From assembly GCA_022494885.1 (NCBI GenBank), contig JAGVSM010001130.1:1-64000 (forward strand): 64,000 bases of DNA, in the 5' to 3' direction. The notes under the pieces were generated by a model. It did no database searches. It worked only from the letters and a program-made list of their open reading frames with translations, and was not told the DNA's origin. The stretch is from Micrasema longulum. Taxonomy: Eukaryota > Arthropoda > Insecta > Trichoptera > Brachycentridae. This document shows positions 42,301 through 51,279 of this stretch, in pieces; the stretch's first letter is position 1, and every line of letters begins with the position of its first letter. The position numbers and the translations under genes were made by a program.

Positions 42301-44532
42301 TTAGTTACAATAAAATGCGGCAATGGTTTTTATTGAAAAAATAAACATCTATATTGGTAAATAGAATGTCATCAGAGAGCGTCTGAATTTAATTAAGATG
42401 TTTTGTAATAAAATATAAAAAACAACTTTGTTTAAGCATTGATTTTTTTATTCTTTTTTTCCACCGACCGGTTTTAAAGCTTAACAAGCTTCTTTCTCAA
42501 GGTTTACTTAACTAATTCTAAAACTGAACTTAAATAAACTAAATCATTTATATTAGCTACTTAACGATAGAAACTTGTTTAGCTTTGAAACCGGTTGGTG
42601 GACAAAAAAAATAGTGGTTAAAACAAATTAGTTTATTTAATTTTTATTTTTTATTTATTTATTCGTATTTTTTCTATTATAAATTATAATAATTAACAAA
42701 CATAATGTGACCTCACTGAGGTTACCCGTGCCGAAGACACGTAAACATATATTTGATTTTAAAGATTAACCACAAATGCTTCAAATACATATTTTTTTGT
42801 TTTATTTTTGAAATTATTTTTGTCCATATTTTTTATTAGTTAAGGTATAATTAGTTGTTTAAATTTATATTTTGTACAACTATCTAAATAAATACATAAC
42901 ATATTGGAAATAATTCTTACCAAAGGAAAATTATAATCGGATGAAAATGGCGAAGGTTCTGATGATATCAGGAGAGTATCAAAGAATACTGTAGTTATCA
43001 AAGAAAGAATCTGAAAATAATAAAAACTGTGAAAATTATAAATGAAAGTGGAATAAAACTCAATGCAGTATTTTTTTTTCGTAAAATTAAGATAATATTT
43101 GTGTTAGAAAAAACAATTATATCAACCAAATTACAACAGGGATGGAGAATACCTTAAATAAGGGAATATGGAAGTCTAGGCATTTACAGGGCTTTTGACC
43201 TGTCATTGGCTGGTTTAAGTGGCCACTTTACACACTGTGTAACATTCACCATTTTGCCTATGTTTGAACATCCATATTTCTTCAATTCTTCCATTTGTTG
43301 ATTTTAGTGAAGTTAAAGAGCTGAAACCTTTATTGTTGTGAAGAGATTCATCTGACTGAATTATTTCACATACTAAGCAACGCCTGAAAACAATTTCTCA
43401 ATTTTTAAACTTCTTCTTGGACCAGTTGGTTTCATTACAATATTTGAGTTGTTAAGTGGTCACTTAAACCAGCCAATGGCAGGTCATAAGCCCTGTAAAT
43501 GCCTAGACTTCAATATTCCCTTATTTAAGGTATTCTCCATCCCTGTTGTAATTTGTTAATCTTAATGACTCCCGAGGGGGTGAAATCCAGTCTTTTGACT
43601 ACGAACATTTGGACAAACTCAAATATTGTAATTATATAAAAGCTGCTACATCAAATATTAAAACTTGATAATTCACATATATTATAATTTAATAACATTT
43701 TTAATTACCAGAAATTTATACAAGTAATCTATAAGTTTGATCGCATCAATTATATTAGCATATGCTTTGATAAACATATTAAAATCGAGTTGTTTCCGAG
43801 TTATTTTAGATGTTTTAATCAATTTTCTGATTACGACATGATGTTTTGATCCACGTAGTAACGCCTGACCTCTCTCAAAATTAATTTCCAATTCTTCCTC
43901 AGGGCCAGATGCAATTTTAAACTTTTCAATAAGGCGGGCGTTGAAAAACTCAATTCTTTCAGCCAAATTATTCGTATCAATGAAGAAAGTAGCGATTGCA
44001 ATTGTAAATAAACGATAAAAAGTCAAAATTAGCAGAGACTGAGAGCTTTGCCATAAAACAGTAGGAAAAATCATGAGTATTAGCAATACCAATATTAACA
44101 AAATTGTGACTGATGTAAAAATAAGTTGATTTCTGTAAAATGCAACATTACTTATTCCTAAATACTTGTCAATTTTTATCATTCTTAAATGCAGTGCGAC
44201 AAATATTTCAGAATCACAAAAAGTGCTTTTTAGCGACAATGCCCAAACTGAAAAATACCCGAAACAATAATGTAGGTTTTGTAGCATATTTAAATTGCGT
44301 TCGAAATTTTTTTCAAAGAAAAAAAAAAAAAAAGCATCACTACAGTGTTGAAGGTAAAAATACATATTTTTTGTTGACGATTCAGTGGTTTTATTTTATT
44401 TTTACTCAGTGAAAATTTGCTGAATCCAAAAACCAGGCAAAAGGCGCGTATTAATTTGAGTGATATTAATAATTCATTGGATTTATTACGCGTATTAAGC
44501 GTATTATTAATATTAATTCTCGTTGACCTCAT
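36192..44532 (-). CDS. Gustatory receptor Gr2, four exons, one frame break
   Basis: Taste receptor of the insect Gr family, an inverted seven-TM channel of taste-neuron membranes. Exons on the minus strand: 44532-43709, 43010-42921, 38995-38854, 36349-36192. All introns are GT...AG; phases 0, 0 and 1 match, giving about 404 residues, the usual Gr length. Visible signs: TM-rich exon 1; TM5-like ILSLITTVFFDTLL in exon 2; exon 3 LSSCIFLLAYCGENLIQNRK, the TM6 and intracellular loop; exon 4 with SGVGFYNMDFSFLPIF and SYSIVYNQL near the end, a variant of the family motif TYhhhhhQF. A 15-A run (44319-44333) breaks exon 1 by one base, in TM1. That is either a sequencing/assembly slip or a recent null allele; all else is intact. 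Introns hold a Helitron, LINEs and satellite-like repeats. Ligand unknown. Confidence 0.8.
36735..37930 (-). pseudogene. LINE family B in Gr2 intron 3 (same strand)
   Basis: Minus strand: IRIIGSLYWHQKAAVKVADE, ESGKDAFCLLSF (decayed motif B), QIINNILYADDTVLLADSIE (motif C), LNKGLEMNISKTKCM, then VLKTIKKRKLEYFGHVVRGE, ILQGRIEERHSAGRRRISWL, KNLRDWF and AAANKVRIAAIISNLHRGEE. RTE-like in order. Frames break repeatedly. A LINE 3' end (37440-37590) is nested in it. The same family is at 57056-57870. Confidence 0.8.
37440..37590 (+). mobile_element. LINE 3' end nested in LINE family B
   Basis: An AT-rich block ending in (AAAT)n 'aagtaaataaataaataaat' separates text that is contiguous in the other copy (57085-57110, 'gaataaagggctagaaatga'). 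Confidence 0.55.
38429..38839 (-). mobile_element. Non-autonomous Helitron in Gr2 intron 3
   Basis: Minus strand starts A|TCTTTATATATA and ends GGGTCCGCTAG|T, the rule for Helitron insertion between A and T with 5' TC and 3' CTAG. A short GC stem precedes the 3' end (CAGGACAACG...CGGGTCCG). 411 bp, no Rep/Hel ORF. It shares 'tgttcgtagatattaaaatc' and 'atctaccagggttgcattcg' with the Helitron at 55970-56524. Confidence 0.8.
38854..38995 (-). CDS. Gr2 exon 3
   Basis: 142 bp between acceptor ATTTTCAG and donor GAAG|GTAGTG, ends in phase 1. It encodes TM6 and an intracellular loop with CGENLIQNRKSILNTLRKCL, a pattern frequent in Grs (C...L..N...I...L). The donor lies only 14 bp from the Helitron end at 38839. 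Confidence 0.75.
39150..40010 (+). repeat. LINE C-terminus relic and 3' UTR in Gr2 intron 2
   Basis: A GC-rich relic ('gatctgcaaagcgcgtgcgg', 39215-39290) is followed by 700 bp of AT-rich UTR ending 'gaatgaataaataaataaat'. The element class is not clear. Confidence 0.45.
40250..40980 (+). pseudogene. RTE-like LINE split by an insertion (40385-40800)
   Basis: Left part: QVIERIESL, stop, YLGEYVTENGSFQKELGVRL; right part: KTVWRSDIYSVKTKCRLYNA, CIAPILFYELW. These two would be contiguous in an intact RT C-terminal region (YLG...I..A...L..VW....IS..TK.RLY...V...LLYG). The 415-bp insert begins with T-rich 'tttatttatttattaataaa'. Confidence 0.6.
40985..41290 (-). repeat. Satellite-like subfamily A in Gr2 intron 2
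   Basis: Reverse strand of the unit ('ccatgaagaagtatagaaat', 'ataagccctgtagatacc', 'aaattaggacaaaatcaaaa'). Confidence 0.8.
41291..42439. other. Gr2 intron 2, no recognisable element
   Basis: AT-rich; no coding motif or second copy seen. Confidence 0.35.
42440..42620. repeat. Foldback CCGGTTTC-type repeat in Gr2 intron 2
   Basis: 'ttccaccgaccggttttaaa' and the complement of 'ttgaaaccggttggtgg' form about 50-bp imperfect inverted arms. The minus strand of the left arm has AAGCTT-GTT-AAGCTT before AAAACCGGUC, reminiscent of a hammerhead, but CUGANGA is not present. Confidence 0.5.
42921..43010 (-). CDS. Gr2 exon 2
   Basis: 90 bp, exactly 30 codons, between acceptor TTATTTTCAG and donor TTG|GTAAGA. 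Only one frame is open. It encodes a hydrophobic segment, ILSLITTVFFDTLLISS, followed by a Ser/Pro-rich loop, in keeping with TM5 of Grs. Confidence 0.75.
43122..43640. repeat. Satellite-like subfamily B inverted pair filling Gr2 intron 1
   Basis: Forward unit 43122-43445 ('aaattacaacagggatggag' ... 'ggaccagttggtttcattac') is followed by the reversed unit 43456-43635 ('ccagccaatggcaggtcata' ... 'tggacaaactcaaatattgt'). About 130 bp of complementary sequence could form a long hairpin in the pre-mRNA. Confidence 0.85.
43709..44532 (-). CDS. Gr2 exon 1 (frame break at 44319-44333)
   Basis: ATG at 44532 is the first in frame. 824 bp plus one missing base (or minus two) gives 275 codons, phase 0. 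The first frame reaches NTVVMLFFFF, the second continues EKNFERNLNMLQNLHYCFGY. Further hydrophobic segments are LIFTSVTILLILVLLILMIF and SLLILTFYRLFTIAIATFF. The exon ends ...AIKLIDYLYKFL before donor CTG|GTAATT. Confidence 0.8.
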
Positions 44533-44632
44533 TGTAAATCGTTTGATGACGTTACGAATGTGTTGGTCAATTTATTTTGGAGTTTTAAACGTGCTGTTGC
44601 GTGAATATCGAAGGCGAATAAAATAAATATCT

Positions 44633-45000
44633 GAAACCACCGGGCTTTATATGGACAAACACAATATATTAAAACTATCCATAAAATCACAATTAAACAA
44701 GGTTTTAATGTTAGTTTCTTTATGTTAACTCACTCGTAAAATTCGTTTTATGGTATAGTAGACGAGCGAATCGATGGAAGCGTTGCACATAAATATCTAA
44801 TAATTTATTCAGAAATATTTTGAGTACGTCTAAATGATTGAAGATGTGGGGACCAGAGAGTGAGAGACGAGGATGTGTTGTTGTCTATGGCCACAGTGCC
44901 CAATTGACCTATACAAGGGCGCGAAACACGTCAATCGCCCTTCTCTGTCTTCACCAGTATTCAAGTTCACTTTAAAATATACAACAACAACAAAGACAAA
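44633..45000. other. Upstream of Gr2: no promoter recognised
   Basis: No TATA/Inr combination that I would defend. The sequence is AT-rich to 44840, then mixed. Confidence 0.3.
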
Positions 45001-45561
45001 TCATCTCGCCACTTCCCCGTAAGGGTAGGCAGAGAGGATAGAACGCCACAACACTCTATCTTTGCATACAGATTTCGCTTCCTCTAAATTCATACATCTT
45101 CTCATGCACGCGCGCCGATTATTCCGACTTTTGACATGTCCATCTTCAAGTATTTGTTGGATTTGTCTCAGCCTTACATAATGTACGGATCTCAACATTT
45201 GTGCATCTATCGTACATAGTTTTACCACACGTTCACCTGAGAGATAGCATTTCGACAGCATTAGCCGACTTTCATCCCTGTTTTTCCATACTTCGCTCCC
45301 ATACATCAGGGACGGGACCAGGACTCCGTTGTGAACTGCCAATTTTGCCTCTAGTGACAAACATTTATTTGCCAAGGTCGATTTAAGTGCACCGTTCACT
45401 CTGTTCCCGGCACTCACCCTCCTTTCAATATCTTTCTCAGTCATTCCATCCCTAGTGAACATACTTCCCAGATACACAAATTCCTCTACTTGTTTTAGTA
45501 TAACTCCATTCACAGTAATTTCACATTTAGTATTACTTTCATTTCTTACAAAAACCATCAC
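45001..45561 (-). pseudogene. RTE2 LINE, C-terminal 186 codons
   Basis: Continuous frame: VFVRNESNTKCEITVNGVIL, EFVYLGSMFTRDGMTEKDIE, RRVSAGNRVNGALKSTLANK, VHNGVLVPSLMYGSEVW, then an internal deletion to QIQQILEDGHVKSRNNRRAC, MRRCMNLEEAKSVCKDRVLW and RSILSAYPYGE. The deletion removes the RWFGHVERMDGER segment present at 58960-59080. Confidence 0.8.
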
Positions 45562-45764
45562 ATTCGATTTATCTAAAATATTCTTTGTGTAATCTTTGTA
45601 TTGATTGCGCGGTAGGATTATACGTCGCGAAACGTAAATATTTTGTTATTTAATATCAGGTGTTTACAGATGTTACATTGTGATCGCGATGACGATAAAC
45701 AACCATGGTGAGAAATTGTTATCACGTCGCTTATTAGCACGTCAATAGTTATTTGTGATTGAGC

Positions 45765-45990
45765 TACTTGTCTTGGATTCAATTCCCGACGTAGTTGTTA
45801 TAAAATATTTATTTAAATGAGTGTTTTCACACTAGAATATTTCATAGTCTAGACTGGTACCTGTAGCGTAAGGCTGATCATCTTACTTTCATGTTACAAA
45901 AATGATCAAAATACGCTGCCATTGGTGTAATAATGCAATGCCCTATGCACTTTTAGGTGCGGAAAGGGAATGATGACGATGATGATTTAA
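45765..45990 (+). repeat. SINE family 1, 5'-decayed copy
   Basis: Box B is degenerate ('ggattcaattcccgacg'); the body 'tcacactagaatatttcata' and tail (GATGAC)n match 31304-31568. Confidence 0.7.
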
Positions 45991-46282
45991 AAAAATATAT
46001 ATTTACCCACTGAATAGTTTACTTATAATATATATTTTTTGTTTCGTTTTTATAAATAGTTTTTACTCATGTACACTTTTTTTTCTTTTGCCTCCTTCCA
46101 TTTATAAAAATTGGTTTACTTCTTTATTGTAATTTATCTATTTTTTTATATTTTATTTATTCACTTTTTTATTGTATTTTTTAACTACTTTATTTTATAT
46201 TTTTTTAAACCGCAGTATGCCTAAAATTCTAATCACAGTTTTAATTTCCCTGGCTTGATATAACTGCATTCGATCTTTGTAT

Positions 46283-46355
46283 TTTTACAAGGAATCAAAC
46301 CCGGAGCCTTCCGTGCGTGAACCAAGCGTTTTACCAATCACACCACGGAGGCCTT
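46283..46355 (-). repeat. SINE family 3 head, copy 2
   Basis: Minus strand GGCCTCCGTGGTGTGATTGG with box B GGGTTTGATTCC; see 955-1036. Confidence 0.55.
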
Positions 46356-48285
46356 TATTATTGTGTATCGTGTACTTCTTCATTATTATTTTTGTATTTT
46401 TTTCACCTTTTTCTTTTAATTTGTTAACACATTTATACTAATTTGTTCACTTCTTCAAAAATTTTATTTTCATTTATTCATTGTAATTTGTCAAATTCTG
46501 TCATTAAAATTTTCTTTAAATTATTTTGAAAATTGTCATTTTAAATTTTAATAAAGAAAGAAACGAAACTTTGATTCACGCTTTTTTCTAAATACACCTA
46601 TTATTAGAAAAAAATGTGGTTTTAAATTTACGATTCTTAGTTGATCGGAGAGAAATAAAATTTAATATCACAGACAATATAAAAATAATATTATAAAGGC
46701 TATTAAATCATATGTACGCGAGTGTTTTGATCACCGGTCGTAAAATTAAATATTAATTTCGATGAAGCAAATAATAATATGAAATTGCTTAGAATCAAAA
46801 ATATAATTTTATAAAAGCGATTTCCGATATCCAATAAATGATTTATTTTGTTAGTATGTTTTTACATACCCAGTAACTTTTATGTTATTATTTGTAAAGT
46901 TTATTTTATCATCCATTACGTCCAATTAATTACAATCAAATCATATTTTCAATTGTGTATTTTAATTTAAGTTTTCTTTGTTTCAGGAGGATAAAAAATT
47001 ATAAAAGTTTGCGGAGAATCGGGAACTGTTTGAACGAAGCGTAGTGAACAATCAATTCGGTTAAATCTGAATTTGAGTAATGTAAAGTATGAATAATAAT
47101 AGCCAATTGAAAACCAAGTCAATCTATGAACCTTGTAATATAAATAATAGTTATTTTTATACCGGTAAGAACGAATGTGAAAATGGTTGAAATAATATTT
47201 GTTTGACATTAAAGTGATATTGTTTGCAATTTATATATTTATTTCCGGTTAAAAAACGCCTCCAAAGGAAAATTTAGATAACTTGTATTTTAATAATTGA
47301 TAAAGCGTGTGTACTTCAAATATCTGATTCAAAACTCTGTAAAAATGATATGTATATCCTAACGAGAATGTGTTTAGCTTGAAGTAAACTTTGCACGAGA
47401 ATGTGGCCTTTAAAGGTAAAATAATAAGTTTACCAAAGCATTTCTCATTTTATGTGACGATTAATTCCAGAAACTTCTAACTTGCATGGATTGTGTTTCC
47501 ACAAAATGGCGAGTTACTCTATTATTGAAACATTTAAACCACGTAATGAAGGCATTTCGGCGATAAGCTGCTAAGAATTATGTCTTAAATAATGTATTAA
47601 CATATATTTTGACGTTGTAAGTCCTCAGATGTAGGTTTTTGATAACCTAAAGGAGTTTTAGCTACAAAATTATAAAAAGCGATGCTAGTATTAACACAAA
47701 TGCTTTCGGTCGGTTATATTTCTAGTTTAATGACAACGAATTTTTGTATAGCTGAAGGCTTTTTCTTTGTGTTTCGTCGTTAATAAAATCGATTCCGGAC
47801 AGACGCTTTGTGTGAAGTTACTTAGTTTTTTGAATAAAACAAAAATATGCTTTGGCGGCTATGTTTTCATGCTGATGGTTTATTTTCCAACATGAAAGTG
47901 CTTTGTAGTTTTATTCTGTGATAAAAAATAATGGAAAAACACGTTATGACAATGAATAATATTTTTCGCGTCAGTACCGAATTTCCGTTATAATATTATT
48001 TCTTCAATAACTATAATTAATTGATGTTTTTATTCGTGGACAAATAAACAGAGTTACGGAGGAGAGTTATAAATAGATAGCTAATAAATTATCTGCATAG
48101 GTCTGAACAGACACTACTCATTGTAAATTTATGCTTTTTTATTACTTTTAACAGTGTGACAACTAATGAAGAAATATTAGTGGCATACAAAATATTGAAA
48201 TTTTCAAAAATACACTTAAAAAAATTAAGAGGTATGCCATGATTGAATCGCATTCACAAAAAAGCATGCAATAAATGAGACAAAT
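46356..48285. other. 1.9 kb without recognisable gene or repeat
   Basis: AT-rich. One minus frame at 46967-47209 (80 codons) has no recognisable feature. Confidence 0.35.
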
Positions 48286-48289
48286 AGCA

Positions 48290-48520
48290 TAATTTCTAAA
48301 TATGCGATGAACGCGTCGTATTAGTGAACAATATGCGATGAACAAGTATAGTGACAGTCAATACCCAGATATGTGATGAAAGATTCACATTGATGAACAT
48401 CGTAATCCTAAATATGCGATGGACGAGTCGCATTGACACGCGATATGCGATGAACGAGTCGCATTGACGCTCGACATGCGATGAACGATTCCTAGTGACA
48501 AACAGTATATGCGATGTTGT
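48290..48520 (+). repeat. Degenerate minisatellite upstream of the GC-rich exon
   Basis: The word 'atgcgatgaacgagtcgcat' recurs about six times at 30-60 bp intervals (48302, 48332, 48373, 48414, 48447, 48476), with changes. It ends about 100 bp before the putative start codon at 48618. Confidence 0.7.
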
Positions 48521-48617
48521 AATCGCAGAGTGACTTTTGACAACGTACACGAGTTTCTGACCATGAGTTGAACGTGAGTGAATATTCGAGGCTTGTGAGC
48601 GATGTCGGAGTGTTGAG

Positions 48618-48801
48618 ATGCTCGAACGCGGGGCCGGCGGGCTGGGGCGGCGCCCCATGGAGCGCCTGGGGCTGGAGGAGGCGCAGACGCTGCTGCCCGG
48701 CGGGGGGCTGAGCCCCATCATATGCGCGGGGCCTTCGCCCCTCAGCGACCACAGTCAGCAGCTCGACCCCACCCCGGACACCCTTACGGCCTCTAGTGGA
48801 G
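48618..48801 (+). CDS. Candidate first coding exon of an unidentified gene
   Basis: From ATG at 48618 the frame runs 61 codons and one base to a good donor, GGAG|GTAAGA. The exon and its immediate 5' side are strongly GC-rich in an AT-rich region, as in CpG-island-like first exons. The peptide begins MLERGAGGLGRR, has LGLEEAQTLLPGGG in the middle, and ends Pro/Ser/Thr-rich (LSDHSQQLDPTPD, TLTASSGG). It has no signal peptide or TM segment and reads like a low-complexity N-terminus of a regulatory or scaffold protein. I do not recognise the gene. An alternative start is Met14. The next exon must lie beyond or within the LINE-filled region 3'. Confidence 0.5.
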
Positions 48802-49129
48802 GTAAGATTAAAAAATATTTTTACAAATTATGTAAATATTTTCATTAAAAATTCATTTAAGTTTATTATATCTGTTTAAAATGACTACTCTTCCCCATTT
48901 TTAAACATTTAATCCATCTTCTTTGAGATATCTGTATTTTGTCCATAGTTAAGTATTTATTTAAATTTCAAAAATGTATTGGTTGATTGCAGTATGTATT
49001 TCAAACAAATTAACCTATAATTTTTCTTTTCTTTTATTCACATCATGGAAATTGATTTTTCTTTTGGATTCATTTTGTTTTGATACAAATATTATTATTA
49101 TGCATTGGTTTATTATTATTTTAATGGAT
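48802..49129. other. Putative intron start, no other feature
   Basis: AT-rich stretch after the donor; no acceptor with coding frame found. Confidence 0.3.
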
Positions 49130-49213
49130 TACTTATATAGGGCCGTTATCGTAATATAATACCTCAAGGGCGCTTTACAAAGTTTTTATATAAAGAAATA
49201 AATTTAATATATC

Positions 49214-49418
49214 AAAATAAAATAAAATCACTTTGTTTTTATGTACCACTTATATTTTTTTATAATCGACAACCAACTAGTTTCGGCAATACTATGCCTT
49301 CTTCAGGGTTAATTACAAGCTAACCTAACATATATAATTTTTTCACAGTGAAGGTAGAGTGGACGTGGCTACGGGGGTAGAGAAGAGAGGGAAAAACAAA
49401 GTGATTTTATTTTATTTT
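49214..49418. mobile_element. 205-bp TIR element carrying a hammerhead-like motif
   Basis: Perfect 27-bp terminal inverted repeats: 49214-49240 (ending 'aaatcactttgttttt') and 49392-49418. The sequence 'aatatat' precedes (49206-49212) and follows (49419-49425) it and may be a target duplication. It holds no ORF. The L2 text on both sides is continuous without it, so it is a true insertion. Confidence 0.7.
49271..49310 (-). ncRNA. Hammerhead-ribozyme-like motif, type I
   Basis: Minus strand: AACC (49310-49307) pairs with GGUU (49274-49271) as stem I. CUGAAGA (49306-49300) fits CUGANGA. Stem II is GGC-AUAGUAUU-GCC with one bulged A. GAAA (49284-49281) is followed by CUAGU, so stem III is the palindrome ACUAGU without loop, needing a dimer. 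Cleavage would fall after U17 (49275). All invariant core positions are present; GUU is a weaker cleavage triplet than GUC. Confidence 0.6.
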
Positions 49419-50120
49419 AATATATTAAATAATAATGTTCCACAAAGTAAGTGCGTCAAACATCAAAAATAAATCAATTTAATTTCAGCTTTTTTAATTT
49501 TGAAATTTAAGCAAAAGAATTTACTTTGTTATCACATGCTACGGATTTACTCAAATGATTCGGAGAGCAAGTTTAAGTTTCACAGCCTCGCACCTCTGCT
49601 GGGAGAGCATTCTATGCCGTAGGGTCCTGCGACCGCAAATGCACGTTCGCCGAATTCAGTTCGCTGTTTGCGTAGAGGTATAACAACTCTTCTTCTCGAC
49701 GTAGAGGTAGCTGATCTAAGCGTAAGACTAAGCTAGTTCATCTGGAATGCAGAGTTGCCTTAGATATTCCGGAGCAGAGTTGTGCAGTGACTTATACGAA
49801 AGCCAGAGTTTGTATTCGACCCTCTGTGGAAAACGTAGCCAGTGTAGTTCCCGAAGTAGTGGAGTGATACGACTGAACTTAGAGATTCCGAAAATAAGTC
49901 TCGCTGCGGCATTCAATACAGATTGTAGGCGAGTCATTTTGTTCATTGGTAGACCTGCATAGATACCATTACAATAATCGACTCTAGACACTACAAACGC
50001 ATTTATTAATTGACGGGCGGCATCAACCGGCAAATTTTTGCGTATGCATTTAATTTGTTTTAGCTGGTAGAAGCATGAACTTATCGTTCTACTAATTTGA
50101 GCGTGATACAAAAGCAAACA

Positions 50121-50374
50121 GCAAATTTTTTATTCAGTTTTTCGTGTGTATATTGACGCACATATATTGAAATTAATGTTTGAACACAAAGTTAAGACGA
50201 TGCGCGGTCTGACAATTTATTTTGAAAAAAAAACAACATCAGTTTTTGCGTATGATTCATACAGCAGATAAGGGTACATTGGAACTTGAATTGTAAAAAC
50301 AGCCATAAATCATTTTCAACGGCTATGTAAGATATTAATCAAGTGTACACATTAAAATAACCCAATTATAAAAT
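50121..50374. other. No recognisable gene
   Basis: AT-rich, nothing identified. Confidence 0.35.
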
Positions 50375-50620
50375 ACAATTACAACAAAGATGAAGAATAT
50401 TTAAGAGAAGGTAATAGAGAAGTCTAGGCATCTACAGGGCATATGACCTGTCAATGGCTGGTTTAAAGGTCATAAGCCCTGTAGATGCCTAGACTTCTAT
50501 ATTACCTTCTCTTAAATGTTCTTCATCTTTGTTGTAATATGTTAATATAAACAGCTCCCCACGGAGTTATATCCAGTCCTTGTCTACAAAAATTTGGACA
50601 AACTCAAAATATTGTTTAGA
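50375..50620. repeat. Satellite-like subfamily A, head-to-head inverted
   Basis: Forward 50375-50464 and reverse 50466-50615 share about 85 bp of complement ('gtctaggcatctacagggc' / 'gccctgtagatgcctagac'), forming a compact hairpin. Confidence 0.85.
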
Positions 50621-50639
50621 ATAAAATTAATTTAAAAGG

Positions 50640-51265
50640 TCAGAAATGTTAGTAATTCAGAAAATGTAAAAAAAAAGTTTTAAAAAATTAAAAATAAAAT
50701 ATATACATATATGATGATTATGTACATTTAAAATTTTTTTTTTTTAATAAAAAAAACAGATTATGTAATAATATTGAAGAAGGTAAAAAACGTAAACATG
50801 AATATTAAATTTTTATGACATACTCATAATTATACAGGCGTATTATCAACGCCCATGAGGATTTTTTAAATATTTAGTATAGAATAGATGAAAAATGTCT
50901 GCGTGACCGGAGAGAACGGTATTGTAATAATGACGCATTATTTCTTGAATTTATCCTGGATATCGGCAAATTGAATGTAGTTTGGAGTCTTGTCCTGTTG
51001 GGCACAAGATATTCTAAAGAACTTGAAAGTACTGGACAATCTATGACATTGTTCACAAGTTAAAATAGAAATAATTGATCTGCAATCACTATTCTGTACT
51101 CCAGAATTTGAGTTGCATTTGGAGTAAAATCAAATTGGTATTTTATTAAATTTATAATTTTTTTCTGTATCCTTTCTAGGCTATTAATATTTATGCCTTA
51201 TATTGGGGATTCCAAATAATAGGAGCATTTTATTTTCTTTCTTCAACATTTTCTTCATACCAACG
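50640..51265 (-). pseudogene. Jockey-like LINE remnant 1
   Basis: Minus strand: APIIWNPQYKA, stops, KGYRKKL, then (51056-50874) CPVLSSSLEYLVPNRTRLQT, FNLPISRINSRNNASLLQYR. 'PIIWNP.Y......IE..Q.KF' and 'FN.P..R.NSRN...' are usual in Jockey-group C-termini. T-runs at 50738 mark the tail. Confidence 0.55.
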
Positions 51266-51279
51266 TATTCCTTATTTTC

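Larger units (their letters stand above)
49130..50120 (-). pseudogene. CR1/L2-type LINE with nested hammerhead element
   Basis: Minus strand from 50117: HAQISRTISSCFYQLKQIKC, LPVDAARQLINAFVVSRVDY, CNGIYAGLPMNKMTRLQSVL, HITPLLRELHWLRFPQRVEY-like text (RITPLL here), APEYLRQLCIPDELA, then decayed sequence and AGP-like ending. 3' end at 49135-49190 ('cctcaagggcgctttacaaa'). A 205-bp TIR element (49214-49418) is inserted just inside the 3' UTR. Confidence 0.85.

Noticed and set aside
42440..42620. Active hammerhead in the foldback
   Set aside because: GAAACCGGUU is present but no CUGANGA lies upstream in either arm.
44140..44626. Plus-strand frames opposite Gr2 exon 1
   Set aside because: They are shadows of the minus-strand receptor exon.
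48290..48520. CRISPR array
   Set aside because: Repeats are degenerate, spacing is irregular and the setting is a eukaryotic genome; it is a minisatellite.
48296..48752. Minus-strand coding region opposite the GC-rich exon
   Set aside because: Antisense open frames arise from high GC of the plus-strand exon; no splice sites or start context support them.
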